Below, in pieces: positions 1-8,443 of a DNA stretch of 64,000 nucleotides. Numbering within the stretch: the stretch's first letter is position 1; each line of letters starts with the position of its first letter. A model generated the notes under the pieces. It saw nothing but the letters and a program-made list of their open reading frames with translations, was not told where the DNA came from and searched no databases. A program made the position numbers and the translations under genes. Origin of the DNA: Mesobacillus subterraneus (lineage in GTDB: Bacteria > Bacillota > Bacilli > Bacillales > Cytobacillaceae); assembly GCF_003937825.1 (NCBI RefSeq), contig NZ_RSFW01000026.1, forward strand, positions 1-64,000, in the 5' to 3' direction.

Positions 1-76
1 TTCAGTAGCGTCTTCTTCAGTAGCGTCTTCTTCAATAGCGTCTTCTTCAGTCACGTCTTCTTCAACAACTTCTTCT
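1..76 (-). repeat. 15-bp coding tandem repeat
   Basis: The unit is about GTCTTCTTCAGTAGC on the plus strand, five degenerate copies ending at a Val/Glu-rich stretch. It encodes repeated (A/V)-T/I-EED in the secreted acidic protein and continues beyond the window edge. Confidence 0.75.
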
Positions 77-939
77 TCAGCAGCCTCTACAGCAAGGACA
101 GCTGAACCAGGAGCAGCGTTTTCTTTAGCTGTTTCGCTTGCATGCTCATAAGCCTGAGAATTGATTTTGTTAGCAGCAGAAGGGTTTACTTTTTCATCAG
201 TTTCCTCTTCTTCATCTGCATCCTCATCTTCTTCAGTCTTGATTGTTGCATCTTTATCAAGCTTGATTTCTTCAGATTCAGAGTCATTGTCTTCCTCATC
301 TTCTGGTTTCACAGTTGCATCTGTGTTAAGGTCGATGTTTTCAGTGTCTGAATCTTCTTCGTCTTCTTCATCTTCCTTTTTTACATTAGTATCAAGCTCA
401 GGTTTCTCATCCTCTTCTTCTGGCTTTGCAGCTACATCACTTTCAAGTTCAACAGTTTCTTCGGAGTCCGTTTCTTCCACGATTGGCTCGAGTTCAACAA
501 CTTCTACTTCTTCAACCACTGGTTCAAGAGTAACTGTTTCTTCAGCTGGTACTTCCTCAACTGGAGCTGAAGCTGCTTTTCCATGAACAGCTGCATTTGG
601 TGCAGCGTGCTTTTTGGCAGTCTCGCTTGCATAGATGCTAGCCTGTGATTTAGCTGCTTTTTCTTTCACTGCCTTTTCATTCTTTTCAGCTTTTGGTGCT
701 GCTTTTGGCTCAGCTTTGGCAGCTGGCTTTGCTGGAACTGCAGGTTTTGCTTTTACAGACGGCTTTTTAGTATCTGCAGTTTGCACCTTTACAGATTTTG
801 CTTTATGAGTTTGCTCAACCTTTACTTTTTCAGGACCTGCAGCTTGTGTGAACTGGCCTCCTGTAAGCACTCCGACCGACAATACTCCCGCTAAAATAAA
901 TGACTTAACAACTTTCGTTCCATTAAATGTATTATTCAT
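1..939 (-). CDS. Secreted acidic Glu-rich repeat protein (partial, C-terminus off the left edge)
   Basis: An open frame runs from ATG at 939 to base 1 without a stop (313 codons). GGGAG upstream of the ATG serves as a ribosome site. Residues about 1-33 form a signal peptide: basic start, hydrophobic ILAGVLSVGVLTGG, then TQA/AG. A Lys/Ala/Pro-rich stretch follows, then a strongly acidic Glu/Asp-rich region. The motif ASETAK followed by AAP occurs twice, far apart, so the protein has at least two related modules. The end in view is a 15-nt tandem repeat encoding TEEDA-like pentapeptides. The upstream neighbour on the same strand is another secreted low-complexity protein, 39 bp away. I do not recognise a family; a wall- or envelope-associated role is inference. 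Confidence 0.75.
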   Translation of the reverse strand, partial: MNNTFNGTKVVKSFILAGVLSVGVLTGGQFTQAAGPEKVKVEQTHKAKSVKVQTADTKKPSVKAKPAVPAKPAAKAEPKAAPKAEKNEKAVKEKAAKSQASIYASETAKKHAAPNAAVHGKAASAPVEEVPAEETVTLEPVVEEVEVVELEPIVEETDSEETVELESDVAAKPEEEDEKPELDTNVKKEDEEDEEDSDTENIDLNTDATVKPEDEEDNDSESEEIKLDKDATIKTEEDEDADEEEETDEKVNPSAANKINSQAYEHASETAKENAAPGSAVLAVEAAEEEVVEEDVTEEDAIEEDATEEDATE

Positions 940-978
940 TTTCAAATTCGCTCCCTAATTTAGTATCGTGCCCGTGGC

Positions 979-1833
979 TTATGCTGCGGAATACGTTAAA
1001 AAATCAGGAGCCTGGAGGGGCGGCGGTGAAGGAGGGGCATTGACCCACTGGCTTCGGTATATAACAATTCGTGACGTGTACGGCTGGATGAGAGTTAAGT
1101 AGTATGACTCGTTCCAGATGAACCACTTATCAGTGAATGACGTGCTTGTATTTCCAAAGCTTGTCCTGTCACCGGAAGGCCCCCCTGAAGCCTTCGAGCG
1201 TGAAGGAGGATTAGGCAGGTTATCGCCTTTTGGATATCCCTCATTTTTGGATGATGATTCCTGATGATCTTTCTTCTCATGAGAAGGTTTTATGACTGGC
1301 GACACTGTGACAGTCTTCTTTTCAATGACTGGTGTCACAGTGGAGTCCTTTTGCAGCTCAACCTTATCCTTCAATCCAGGTGTGATACGCGTTGTATTTG
1401 TTGCGTATTCAACCTCATTATGTATGGATTTTAAAGCACTTTTATTGCTGGTTTTTGTTGTCTTTTTTGGCTGATTAGGCTTCGCCTTACTGACTCGTGT
1501 AGCCTTCGAAGGCTGGGCTGCTTTTTCATTTTTCTTAATGGATGGTGCTTTCCCATTGGACTTTGCTGCGTCAGCAGGATTTGTTGGAGGTTTTGCCTGG
1601 ACAGGCCTTTGGTTTACAGGCTTCTTTTGTACCTGCATTTGGACCTCGGGTTTCTTTACCTGCTGTTGTCTATTAGGAGATTTTTCTCCTGGCAGGCCAT
1701 TTACCGCCTTATCTGGCAATGCAACCTGTTCAGACTTTCCGGCATTGTTCCCTTTTTCTGCAAAAGCAAGGTCAGGCACCAGCATGACAGCACCAGCAAT
1801 GAAACCAGTAATGATCAGTTTTCGGAAGTGCAT
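979..1833 (-). CDS. Secreted Lys/Pro/Gln-rich hypothetical protein
   Basis: The start is placed at ATG 1833 (MHFRKLI) because AAAGGAGGTG sits directly upstream with 5-nt spacing; the longer frame would translate the ribosome site itself. The product is 284 aa. Residues 1-25 are a signal peptide (IITGFIAGAVMLVPDLAFA). Residues about 26-215 are low-complexity and rich in Lys, Pro, Gln, Ser and Thr. The last 60 or so residues are different: ordered and aromatic (DKWFIWNESYYLTLIQPY), perhaps a small folded domain. It lies 39 bp upstream of the acidic secreted gene on the same strand, so the two may be co-transcribed. The basic and acidic low-complexity partners could interact electrostatically, which is speculation. 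I do not recognise the family. Confidence 0.7.
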   Translation of the reverse strand: MHFRKLIITGFIAGAVMLVPDLAFAEKGNNAGKSEQVALPDKAVNGLPGEKSPNRQQQVKKPEVQMQVQKKPVNQRPVQAKPPTNPADAAKSNGKAPSIKKNEKAAQPSKATRVSKAKPNQPKKTTKTSNKSALKSIHNEVEYATNTTRITPGLKDKVELQKDSTVTPVIEKKTVTVSPVIKPSHEKKDHQESSSKNEGYPKGDNLPNPPSRSKASGGPSGDRTSFGNTSTSFTDKWFIWNESYYLTLIQPYTSRIVIYRSQWVNAPPSPPPLQAPDFLTYSAA

Positions 1834-2112
1834 CCTTTCACCTCCTTTCAAAGCGTTATTGGAGCTTTCAGGAATAGCATTCTGAATTTTAAACCTCTTT
1901 TTGTCGGTTTTTGGAGGAATTTATCATAAACCGTTCTTTTCACCTAGCAAGCTATGAAAAAGATACGAAAATAACTGCTCCAATTATCCTTTGTTTTTGG
2001 TACATATTATTTCGGGTGGAAAATACATGGAATTGCTTTCTCTTGCCCTTTTATAAAAAAGGAGTAGAATGATAGGTATGCTTTAATCGTTTAAATGAAA
2101 GAAGGATACAAC
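1834..2112. other. Divergent intergenic region, no recognised element
   Basis: AT-rich spacer between a leftward secreted-protein gene and the rightward DMT permease. It must hold both promoters, but I see no convincing -35/-10 pair, operator or repeat. Confidence 0.4.
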
Positions 2113-3030
2113 ATGAATAACCTTAGAATATATCTGATTCTGGCCGGTACTATGATTCTGTGGGGGCTGAATGTAACGGCATTGAAGGTAATTGTCGGGA
2201 ACTTTCCGCCGATCACAATTACTTCACTCCGTGTCTTCACGGCGGGAGTCTCGGTTTTTATCATTCTTTATTTCTTTAAAAAAGTTCGGCTGCCATCCCG
2301 GAAAGAATGGACCTATATAATAGGAGGAGGACTCCTGAATGTCACGGGGCATCATCTCTTTCTGGGCGTTGGTTTGACTGAAACCTCTGCAGTCAATGGA
2401 GGCTTGATCCTCGGTTTGGGACCATTGCTGACCGCCTTGATGGCCATCTTATTTCTCGGCAAAAAGCTTACATTCGTACGGACGCTTGGCTTTATTTTCG
2501 GAGGGATAGGGGTAACCTTGACGGTGCTGGCAGGCAGCACAGGGATATCCGGGATGTCGCTCGGTGATTTTTATATATTCCTGTCGATTCTTTCACAGGC
2601 GATCAGTTTTATTATCATCTCGAAGGCAGCAAAAACCCTTGACCCCCGTCTGTTGACAGGCTATATGCTTGTCTTCGGTTCCGTGCTATTGTTTATCATC
2701 GGACTCTGGAAGGAGCCTAACGGTTTGTCCAGTTTAGGGAGCGGCACTTTTGGATTGTGGAGTATATTTTTCGCATCGGCTGTCTTTGCCACCGCAATTG
2801 GACATATGCTGTACAATTATGCCATTGGCCAGGCGGGACCTGCTGAGGCGTCGATTTTCCTTAACTTGAATACGTTCCTCTCCATCTTGTTCGCAGCCAT
2901 TTTCCTGGGAGAAAGTATCACGTCTTCGCATCTCCTGGGGCTGATTTTCATCGTATCCGGGGTAATCTTCGGCTCAGGTGCACTGGAGGAATTGATGCTG
3001 AAGCGCCGGGCAAAACGGAATGCAGCTTAA
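2113..3030 (+). CDS. DMT-superfamily permease, EamA type
   Basis: An integral membrane transporter of the drug/metabolite family, predicted to move small metabolites across the cytoplasmic membrane; substrate unknown. The start is ATG 2113 because AGAAGGA lies 7 nt before it; 305 aa. The protein is almost wholly hydrophobic with about ten membrane segments in two repeated EamA halves (roughly residues 5-140 and 150-295). The family glycines and prolines are visible, for example LILGLGPLLTALMA and AEASIFLNLNTFLSILFA. It ends in a basic tail (KRRAKR), as expected for a cytoplasmic C-terminus. A hairpin terminator follows at once, so it is probably monocistronic and separate from the sigma-54 genes downstream. 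Confidence 0.85.
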   Translation: MNNLRIYLILAGTMILWGLNVTALKVIVGNFPPITITSLRVFTAGVSVFIILYFFKKVRLPSRKEWTYIIGGGLLNVTGHHLFLGVGLTETSAVNGGLILGLGPLLTALMAILFLGKKLTFVRTLGFIFGGIGVTLTVLAGSTGISGMSLGDFYIFLSILSQAISFIIISKAAKTLDPRLLTGYMLVFGSVLLFIIGLWKEPNGLSSLGSGTFGLWSIFFASAVFATAIGHMLYNYAIGQAGPAEASIFLNLNTFLSILFAAIFLGESITSSHLLGLIFIVSGVIFGSGALEELMLKRRAKRNAA

Positions 3031-3042
3031 TAGGAAACTCAG

Positions 3043-3070
3043 ATGCAGGGCCACAGGCTCTGCATTTTTT
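3043..3070 (+). terminator. Rho-independent terminator of the DMT permease
   Basis: Stem ATGCAGGGCC / GGCTCTGCAT (one G-U pair), 3-nt loop, then six T. Confidence 0.85.
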
Positions 3071-3102
3071 CAGCAGGAATGTGTCCGGATTTTTAAAAAA
3101 CT

Positions 3103-3121
3103 GTCCAGATTCTGTACACAC
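3103..3121 (+). promoter_or_regulatory. Candidate upstream activator site for the sigma-54 promoter of the SDR gene
   Basis: The sequence gtccagattctgtacacac matches 14 of 19 positions with atccagaaattggacactc at 8301-8319, which lies upstream of the other sigma-54 promoter. A second TGTCC(G/A)GAT half-site lies 20 bp upstream (3082-3090). The centre is about 73 bp before the predicted transcription start, a normal distance for an enhancer-binding protein. Binding by the 6069-8123 activator is inferred. Confidence 0.55.
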
Positions 3122-3157
3122 TCCTGTCGGTCACCCTTATTTTTCAAGTGAATCGGG

Positions 3158-3176
3158 TTTGGCACGATTCTTGCTT
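3158..3176 (+). promoter_or_regulatory. Sigma-54 (SigL) -24/-12 promoter
   Basis: TTTGGCACGATTCTTGCTT carries the invariant GG (3161-3162) and GC (3173-3174) with exactly 10 nt between, fitting TGGCAC-N5-TTGC. The predicted start is near 3185, 33 nt before the SDR ATG. Confidence 0.88.
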
Positions 3177-3217
3177 CATATATATGTAAGAATCTATGAA
3201 AAGTGGAGGTCTTACTT

Positions 3218-3985
3218 ATGAAAATGAATGAAGCAAGGGCGATTGTAACGGGTGGAGCATCTGGTCTGGGTGAAGCAACGGTCAGACGCATAGTGAAGAA
3301 TGGAGGCAAGGCTGCGATTCTCGATCTGTCTGAAGAACGCGGCCGCTCTCTCGTTGAAGAGCTAGGTGAACAGGCGGTATTTTTAAAAACAGATGTTGCG
3401 AGTGAGGAAGAGGTCTCGACTTCGGTCAATAAAGCAATCGAGACCTTCGGTTCAGTTAATACGGTTGTTAACTGCGCCGGTATTGGCATCGCGGCAAAAC
3501 TGCTTTCCCGCAAAGGAATTCATTCACTGGATATGTTCTCAAAGGTGATTTCAATTAACCTGATCGGCACTTTCAATGTGATCAGGCTTGCTGCTGAGCA
3601 AATGTCCAAAAACGAGCCGAATGAAGCCGGAGAGCGTGGTGTGATCATTAATACTGCCTCGGTTGCTGCTTTTGAGGGGCAGATTGGCCAGGCAGCTTAC
3701 AGTGCCTCGAAAGGCGGGGTTGTCGGCATGACGCTGCCGATAGCACGTGAACTTGCTTCGTATGGAATCAGAGTCATGACGATTGCTCCGGGTTTATTCC
3801 ATACTCCAATGTTCGATTCCCTGCCAGCTGATGCAAGGGATTCCCTCGGTAAAATGGTGCCATTCCCGCAGCGGCTGGGTTTCCCGGAGGAATATGCGCA
3901 GCTTGCAGAAAGCATTATCACAAATACAATGTTAAACGGTGAAACAATTCGCCTGGACGGTGCAATCCGGATGCAGCCGAAGTAA
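3218..3985 (+). CDS. 3-hydroxyacyl-CoA dehydrogenase type II-like short-chain dehydrogenase
   Basis: Probably an NAD-dependent oxidation of 3-hydroxyacyl-CoA to 3-ketoacyl-CoA, the third step of beta-oxidation. The start is ATG 3218 with GGAGGT 7 nt upstream; 255 aa, normal for classical SDRs. It shows the nucleotide motif TGGASGLG near residue 12, the NCAG motif near 88, and the catalytic Ser and YSASK around 155-172. The wording [23 protein letters not shown] and [10 protein letters not shown] is what I know from the HSD10 (HSD17B10) group. A sigma-54 promoter stands directly upstream and a terminator follows. It probably supplies the dehydrogenase step missing from the acyl-CoA operon at 8.4-17 kb, with which it shares promoter type and activator site. 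Confidence 0.85.
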   Translation: MKMNEARAIVTGGASGLGEATVRRIVKNGGKAAILDLSEERGRSLVEELGEQAVFLKTDVASEEEVSTSVNKAIETFGSVNTVVNCAGIGIAAKLLSRKGIHSLDMFSKVISINLIGTFNVIRLAAEQMSKNEPNEAGERGVIINTASVAAFEGQIGQAAYSASKGGVVGMTLPIARELASYGIRVMTIAPGLFHTPMFDSLPADARDSLGKMVPFPQRLGFPEEYAQLAESIITNTMLNGETIRLDGAIRMQPK

Positions 3986-3996
3986 CTCATACTATA

Positions 3997-4027
3997 AGCC
4001 CTTTCCTTTTACAGGAAGGGTTTTTTT
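3997..4027 (+). terminator. Rho-independent terminator of the SDR gene
   Basis: Stem CCCTTTCCT / AGGAAGGG with a one-base bulge, followed by seven T. Confidence 0.8.
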
Positions 4028-4124
4028 ATGATTCCTTGGAAATAATTTCGCGTTGTTGAAAACCCTGAAAAAGAATATGATATTTTTGCAATATAACATT
4101 TTAAGAGAACAGGGGACAACGAGA

Positions 4125-5951
4125 GTGACAACAAAAGTTTTTAGAATTTTCATACTATTACTGTTGGCTGTGATCATATCATGCCCGCAATTCGCATCGG
4201 CAATGGCAGAAATCACATCATTCAGCCAGTCAACTGGAACGGTTGCGTACCAGGGAAACAGCGTGCCTGGGTATGTTTCTTTTGAGCTGAAAACAAGCGA
4301 GCCAACACGAGGGTATATTTTAGCGGTAGGCAATGGTGTCCAGACGAAGATCAATCTTTCTACCATGGATTATAAAACGGTTCACAAGGTGGACTGGGTG
4401 CCATGGGATGATACGAAGAAAACTCCATTGCCTGCAGGGGAATACCAGCTGAAGGCTTATATGACAGACCAGGGCTACAACCAGTTGAGCGGTTACCCGC
4501 TAGGAAAACTGACAGTTGTCTCAGAACCCAATCCAAAACCGGTGATTGACCAGGTATCTGTGAATCCTGCCGTTTTCTCACCAGCATATGGCGGCGCATC
4601 AACAGTCAAGATACCTTTCAACCTGAATCGTCCCGCTGAAGTTCAGCTGGTCATCTGGCAGAATGGAGCCGAAATTTATACAGGAAGTAAAACGAAGCTG
4701 TTGCCTGGCAGCCATTCAGTGAGCTGGAATGGTACGGATAAAATGGGCAGGATCGTCCAGGATGGCAGCTATGAAATCCATTTCAAATATATTGAAACGG
4801 CCTTCAATTATCCTGCAACTACTCCATCCGGAATAAAAGCAGGCACCGTGACAATTAAGGACAGCGATTATGATATCCCACAATGGAGACTGCAACAAGT
4901 CGTCACGAATGCCGTCTTCCACTCTGATACCATCAGTCCGGATGGCGACGGTGTGAATGATAAGGCATCCGGCCAGTTTACACTTGCAGAACCAGCTAAG
5001 CTGTCCATTTTTATTGCCAATGCAGCAGGCGCTCATGTAAATAAAGTCGTCAACGAACAGACCTTCCCAGCGGGAACCCATACCCTTGAATGGAACGGAA
5101 CCGACTTTATGGGAGGCAAAGCGGTAAACGGGAACTACTTCATAAAAGTTCAGGTCATTGAGGGAGCAAATTCTGGTTACATCACTTTTACGGACACTGT
5201 AAAATATGAAGGCGGATATGAAATTAAAGCACTTCAGCCTGAAAAACGAGTCAGGGTCATTACGGATACAGCGAGCCTTTCCATTGACCCAATGGGACAG
5301 GGCTATACTGCCGTAAAAGGTGATACCTTCCCGTTGATATCTGAAACGATTGAATCTGGAAAATACCACGTCCTTGTTAAGGAAGGTGTATCAGGGACAA
5401 TCAATGCAAGTGATGTGGAACTTGTCGTTGAAACGACTGCACCAAATATTCCAAACACGACTGAATACACTGTGGTCAGCGGGGATACTCTGTGGAAAAT
5501 CGCAGCTAAGTTCAACACGACCATTTCTGAAATTGTAAGATTGAATAATCTTGATCCAAATAAGTACTTGTATATTGGGCAAAAACTGAAGGTGCCTGCA
5601 GCAGGTTCACCTGAACCAGTGCGTGACCCTGTCATCCACACGGTCCAATCAGGGGACACCCTTTGGAAAATTGCCCAAAAGTATGGCACAACCATTGATG
5701 CCATCGTCAAGGCAAACAATCTTGATCCAGCAAAGCACTTGTACATTGGACAAAAGATTACGATTCCGTCTGAAGCGACGAATCCAGAACCGCCGGCTGT
5801 CCAGCCTGTCATCCATACAGTGGTCAGCGGTGACACTCTCTGGAAAATCAGCGTGAAATACGGGACTACGATTGATGCAATCGTAAAAGCCAATAATCTC
5901 GACCCGGCAAAATATCTGATGGTCGGCCAGAAGCTGACCATTCCTCGGTAA
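4125..5951 (+). CDS. Secreted protein with FlgD-type Ig-like domains and three C-terminal LysM repeats
   Basis: An exported, probably peptidoglycan-bound protein. The start is GTG 4125 with AGGGG about 9 nt upstream; it gives a clean signal peptide (VFRIFILLLLAVIISC..FASA, residues 1-26). Further upstream codons have no ribosome site. The product is 608 aa. Two FlgD/Ig-like modules each end in a WNGTD turn (residues about 140-240 and 265-355). An SH3-like segment may follow (about 365-435). Three LysM repeats of about 45 aa (446-490, 504-548, 563-608) share SGDTLWKI, NNLDP and GQKL. No catalytic domain is visible, so it is a binding or structural protein, not an obvious hydrolase. It is bounded by terminators on both sides, so it is its own unit. 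Confidence 0.85.
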   Translation: MTTKVFRIFILLLLAVIISCPQFASAMAEITSFSQSTGTVAYQGNSVPGYVSFELKTSEPTRGYILAVGNGVQTKINLSTMDYKTVHKVDWVPWDDTKKTPLPAGEYQLKAYMTDQGYNQLSGYPLGKLTVVSEPNPKPVIDQVSVNPAVFSPAYGGASTVKIPFNLNRPAEVQLVIWQNGAEIYTGSKTKLLPGSHSVSWNGTDKMGRIVQDGSYEIHFKYIETAFNYPATTPSGIKAGTVTIKDSDYDIPQWRLQQVVTNAVFHSDTISPDGDGVNDKASGQFTLAEPAKLSIFIANAAGAHVNKVVNEQTFPAGTHTLEWNGTDFMGGKAVNGNYFIKVQVIEGANSGYITFTDTVKYEGGYEIKALQPEKRVRVITDTASLSIDPMGQGYTAVKGDTFPLISETIESGKYHVLVKEGVSGTINASDVELVVETTAPNIPNTTEYTVVSGDTLWKIAAKFNTTISEIVRLNNLDPNKYLYIGQKLKVPAAGSPEPVRDPVIHTVQSGDTLWKIAQKYGTTIDAIVKANNLDPAKHLYIGQKITIPSEATNPEPPAVQPVIHTVVSGDTLWKISVKYGTTIDAIVKANNLDPAKYLMVGQKLTIPR

Positions 5952-5957
5952 GTTTCA

Positions 5958-5987
5958 AACCTGCTCCGAATTCGGAGCAGGTTTTTT
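5958..5987 (+). terminator. Rho-independent terminator of the LysM gene
   Basis: Perfect palindrome AACCTGCTCCGAA / TTCGGAGCAGGTT continuing into a T run. Confidence 0.92.
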
Positions 5988-6068
5988 ATGTTCAATAAAG
6001 GAAACGTGCTTTATAATGAATGATATGAGATTGAATATTCAGATATTTATACAGAGAGGAGGGATAGG

Positions 6069-8123
6069 TTGCTCAGGTTCAAGGATATTGTAACGCCAAT
6101 TGACTGCTTAATTACGAAAGAGACTACGCTTGAAGAGGCAATTCTCCTTTTCAAAGAGAAAAAGTGGAACTTGCTGCCGGTAACTGATGGCGACCGCAAC
6201 CTCCATGGTATTTTTACAAGGAGCGGGCTTTATCAGATGATCATGGATGGTCATTCCCTTGCCTCAAAGATCCAACCATACATAAAGAAGGAAGTAAGGT
6301 CGATCAGGGTGGATACTCCTTTTCGTAAAATTGAGGAGATCGTCAAAACGAGCAAGGTTGGGACAGGAGTCGTGCTTGATGAGGGTGACAAGGTGATCGG
6401 TCTGCTGACAAAAACGGATATGGTTGTCGCCCTGCTGAAAGCGGCCAGCACACTGAAAGACCAACTCGAAACGATCCTGAAGAATTCCAATATAGGTGTT
6501 CTGATGACGAATGGGCAGATGGAAATCATCTACGCCAATGATGCTTTTTCAAAAATCAGCGGCCGCCTGGTGGATTCAATTTTAAACAGGCAGCTCGGGG
6601 AAGTGTTTCCTGGCTTGCTGAACGAAGGGACTGCACTTCATCATTATCATTATGAGGAATTCAAGTCCATCCTCCATATTTCTTCCTATGAAACCGTCAC
6701 CCATGAGCAAGGAAAAATCCTGTTATTCCAGGACCTATCTGAAGTGGAAAAGATGGCGGAGGAGCTCGAATCGGTCAAAAAGCTGAAGCTGACGATCGAA
6801 GCAGCACTCGAGAATGCCTACGATGGGATCCTCATGGCCGATGAAAGTAAGAAAGTGACGATGGTAAGCCCGCCGATGCTGGAACTGTTCAACCTTGAAA
6901 AATCCGACGTATTGCATAAGCCGGTGGAAGAAGTGCTGCCTCAGCTGGAGCTGGGCAAAGTCTTCAAGTCAGAAACAGCTGAAGTCAGTGATTTTCACGA
7001 GCTGAACGGAATTAAATATATCGTCCACCGTATTCCAATCAAAAAAGAAGACAAGGTCATCGGGGCGATTGGCAAGGTAATGTTTCGCCAGCTGAACGAG
7101 GTCAGCGAGCTGTTCAAAAAGCTGCAGAAGGCCGAGAATAAGGCAAGCTTCTATCATCAGCAATTGAAAAAATCCGAGTCTGCAAGGTTTACTTGGGAGC
7201 ATATTTTCACCGAGGATCCTTATATGGAAAAATTAAAGAAGAGTGCAGCCAAAGCAGCAAGGGGCCGATCCACCGTCCTGATCCGCGGGGAAAGCGGCAC
7301 CGGGAAAGAACTGTTCGCCCACGCGATTCACAACAGCAGCGCCCGTACCGATGGCAAATTTGTCGTCGTAAATTGCGCCGCCATTCCGGAGGATCTGCTG
7401 GAATCTGAATTCTTCGGTTATGAAGAAGGTGCCTTTACCGGAGCGAAGCAGCGCGGGAAAATCGGGAAATTCGATCTTGCAAATGGAGGCACACTTTTCC
7501 TCGACGAAATTGGCGATATGTCCCTTGCCCTCCAGGCAAAACTGCTTCGGGTCCTGCAGGAGCGGGAATTTTACCGGGTAGGCGGAAATGTCAGGGTGAA
7601 GGTCGATGTCCGGATCGTTGCCGCAACGAACCGGAACCTTGAAGATATGGTCAAGCAAGGAGAATTCAGGGAAGACCTGTACTACCGGCTGAACGTCATC
7701 TCCCTGAACATTCCACCTCTGAGGGAGCGGGTCCATGATGTTGAACACTTGATCAATGGTCTGATGAAAGAGTTGAATTCGATGCTGGGAACGAGCATCA
7801 CCGGGATTTCGCCTGATTCCAAAACAGCATTGCTGCGCTACGATTGGCCGGGAAATGTCCGTGAACTTCGGAATGTCCTCGAACGCGCCATGACCTTTGC
7901 CGAGCATGGAAAAATCCAGCTCGAAGATCTGCCTGACTATTTAATCTCGCAGATTCCCAACAAGTTTGAACCCAAAGTCAGCCTTGCCGAAGACGCAGAA
8001 CTGGGTGCGATCAAAAAAGCACTCTCCCAAACGAACGGCAACAAAGCACAGGCTGCCAGACTGCTTGGCATCAGCCGCTCCGGTCTTTACGAAAAAATAA
8101 AAAAATACCAGCTGCCGGTTTAG
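6069..8123 (+). CDS. Sigma-54-dependent transcriptional activator (CBS-CBS-PAS-PAS-AAA+-Fis)
   Basis: An enhancer-binding protein that uses ATP hydrolysis to open sigma-54 promoters. The start is TTG 6069; AGAGGAGGG lies 5 nt upstream and no ATG is well placed. The product is 684 aa. A CBS pair covers about 1-125 and two PAS domains about 130-230 and 240-345, probable ligand sensors in place of a phosphoreceiver. The AAA+ domain has Walker A GESGTGKE (about 406-413), the sigma-54-contacting GAFTGA loop (about 454-459) and Walker B TLFLDEIGD. The C-terminal Fis helix-turn-helix is NKAQAARLLGISRSGLYEK. It precedes the acyl-CoA operon, whose sigma-54 promoter is about 250 bp downstream, and is the obvious regulator of it and of the SDR gene. 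A TATAAT at 6012 suggests sigma-A expression. Confidence 0.92.
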   Translation: MLRFKDIVTPIDCLITKETTLEEAILLFKEKKWNLLPVTDGDRNLHGIFTRSGLYQMIMDGHSLASKIQPYIKKEVRSIRVDTPFRKIEEIVKTSKVGTGVVLDEGDKVIGLLTKTDMVVALLKAASTLKDQLETILKNSNIGVLMTNGQMEIIYANDAFSKISGRLVDSILNRQLGEVFPGLLNEGTALHHYHYEEFKSILHISSYETVTHEQGKILLFQDLSEVEKMAEELESVKKLKLTIEAALENAYDGILMADESKKVTMVSPPMLELFNLEKSDVLHKPVEEVLPQLELGKVFKSETAEVSDFHELNGIKYIVHRIPIKKEDKVIGAIGKVMFRQLNEVSELFKKLQKAENKASFYHQQLKKSESARFTWEHIFTEDPYMEKLKKSAAKAARGRSTVLIRGESGTGKELFAHAIHNSSARTDGKFVVVNCAAIPEDLLESEFFGYEEGAFTGAKQRGKIGKFDLANGGTLFLDEIGDMSLALQAKLLRVLQEREFYRVGGNVRVKVDVRIVAATNRNLEDMVKQGEFREDLYYRLNVISLNIPPLRERVHDVEHLINGLMKELNSMLGTSITGISPDSKTALLRYDWPGNVRELRNVLERAMTFAEHGKIQLEDLPDYLISQIPNKFEPKVSLAEDAELGAIKKALSQTNGNKAQAARLLGISRSGLYEKIKKYQLPV

Positions 8124-8207
8124 GATTTCTGGTTCCATTGATTTTTCATCTCGTGTATTCAATTTTGAAGCGTTACGGAAATAAACATGAAGACTAGCAG
8201 TGGACGT

Positions 8208-8248
8208 GACGGACAAGAAATGGGGAGCAACTGATTTTACTGTCCGTC
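8208..8248. promoter_or_regulatory. Inverted repeat GACGGACA / TGTCCGTC
   Basis: Eight-base arms (8208-8215 and 8241-8248) separated by 25 bp. No T run follows, so it is not a good terminator. The GGACA/TGTCC core recurs in the dyad at 8287-8319, so it may be a distal activator site. Function is inferred. Confidence 0.4.
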
Positions 8249-8286
8249 TACATCTCTCGTTATTCCGGTCTCCCCAGTTGTATTAC

Positions 8287-8319
8287 TGTCCAAAATGAGT
8301 ATCCAGAAATTGGACACTC
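8287..8319 (+). promoter_or_regulatory. Candidate upstream activator site of the acyl-CoA operon
   Basis: A dyad GAGTATCCA-N5-TGGACACTC (8297-8319, eight of nine positions paired) with an extra TGTCCAA half-site at 8287. It is centred about 96 bp before the predicted sigma-54 start. The right part matches 14 of 19 bases of the site upstream of the SDR promoter. The two site-to-promoter distances differ by 21 bp, two helical turns. Confidence 0.6.
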
Positions 8320-8377
8320 ATCACTGAGAAAACTTTCTCAGATGTTCGTACAAATGCATTTCTCTTTTTCGGAAAAT

Positions 8378-8394
8378 TGGCATAATTATTGCAT
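8378..8394 (+). promoter_or_regulatory. Sigma-54 (SigL) -24/-12 promoter of the acyl-CoA operon
   Basis: TTGGCATAATTATTGCA has GG at 8380-8381 and GC at 8392-8393 with 10 nt between, fitting TGGCAY-N5-TTGC. The start is expected near 8404. A poor cre-like match (TGTATGCGTTTCCA, 8404-8417, two mismatches) overlaps the start. Confidence 0.87.
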
Positions 8395-8443
8395 ATAGAA
8401 ATATGTATGCGTTTCCAAAATGAATGCAAGGGGGAAGTCGAGT

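Noticed and set aside
161-586. Ser-rich 141-aa open frame on the plus strand
   Set aside because: It is the antisense of the Glu-rich secreted protein: GAA/GAG read backwards gives Ser/Phe codons. It has no ribosome site.
8208-8248. Inverted repeat as terminator of the activator gene
   Set aside because: A 25-nt loop and no T run; the TGTCC core fits an activator site better.
8404-8417. cre site at the start of the acyl-CoA operon
   Set aside because: Two mismatches to the consensus at defined positions; kept only as a remark in the promoter entry.
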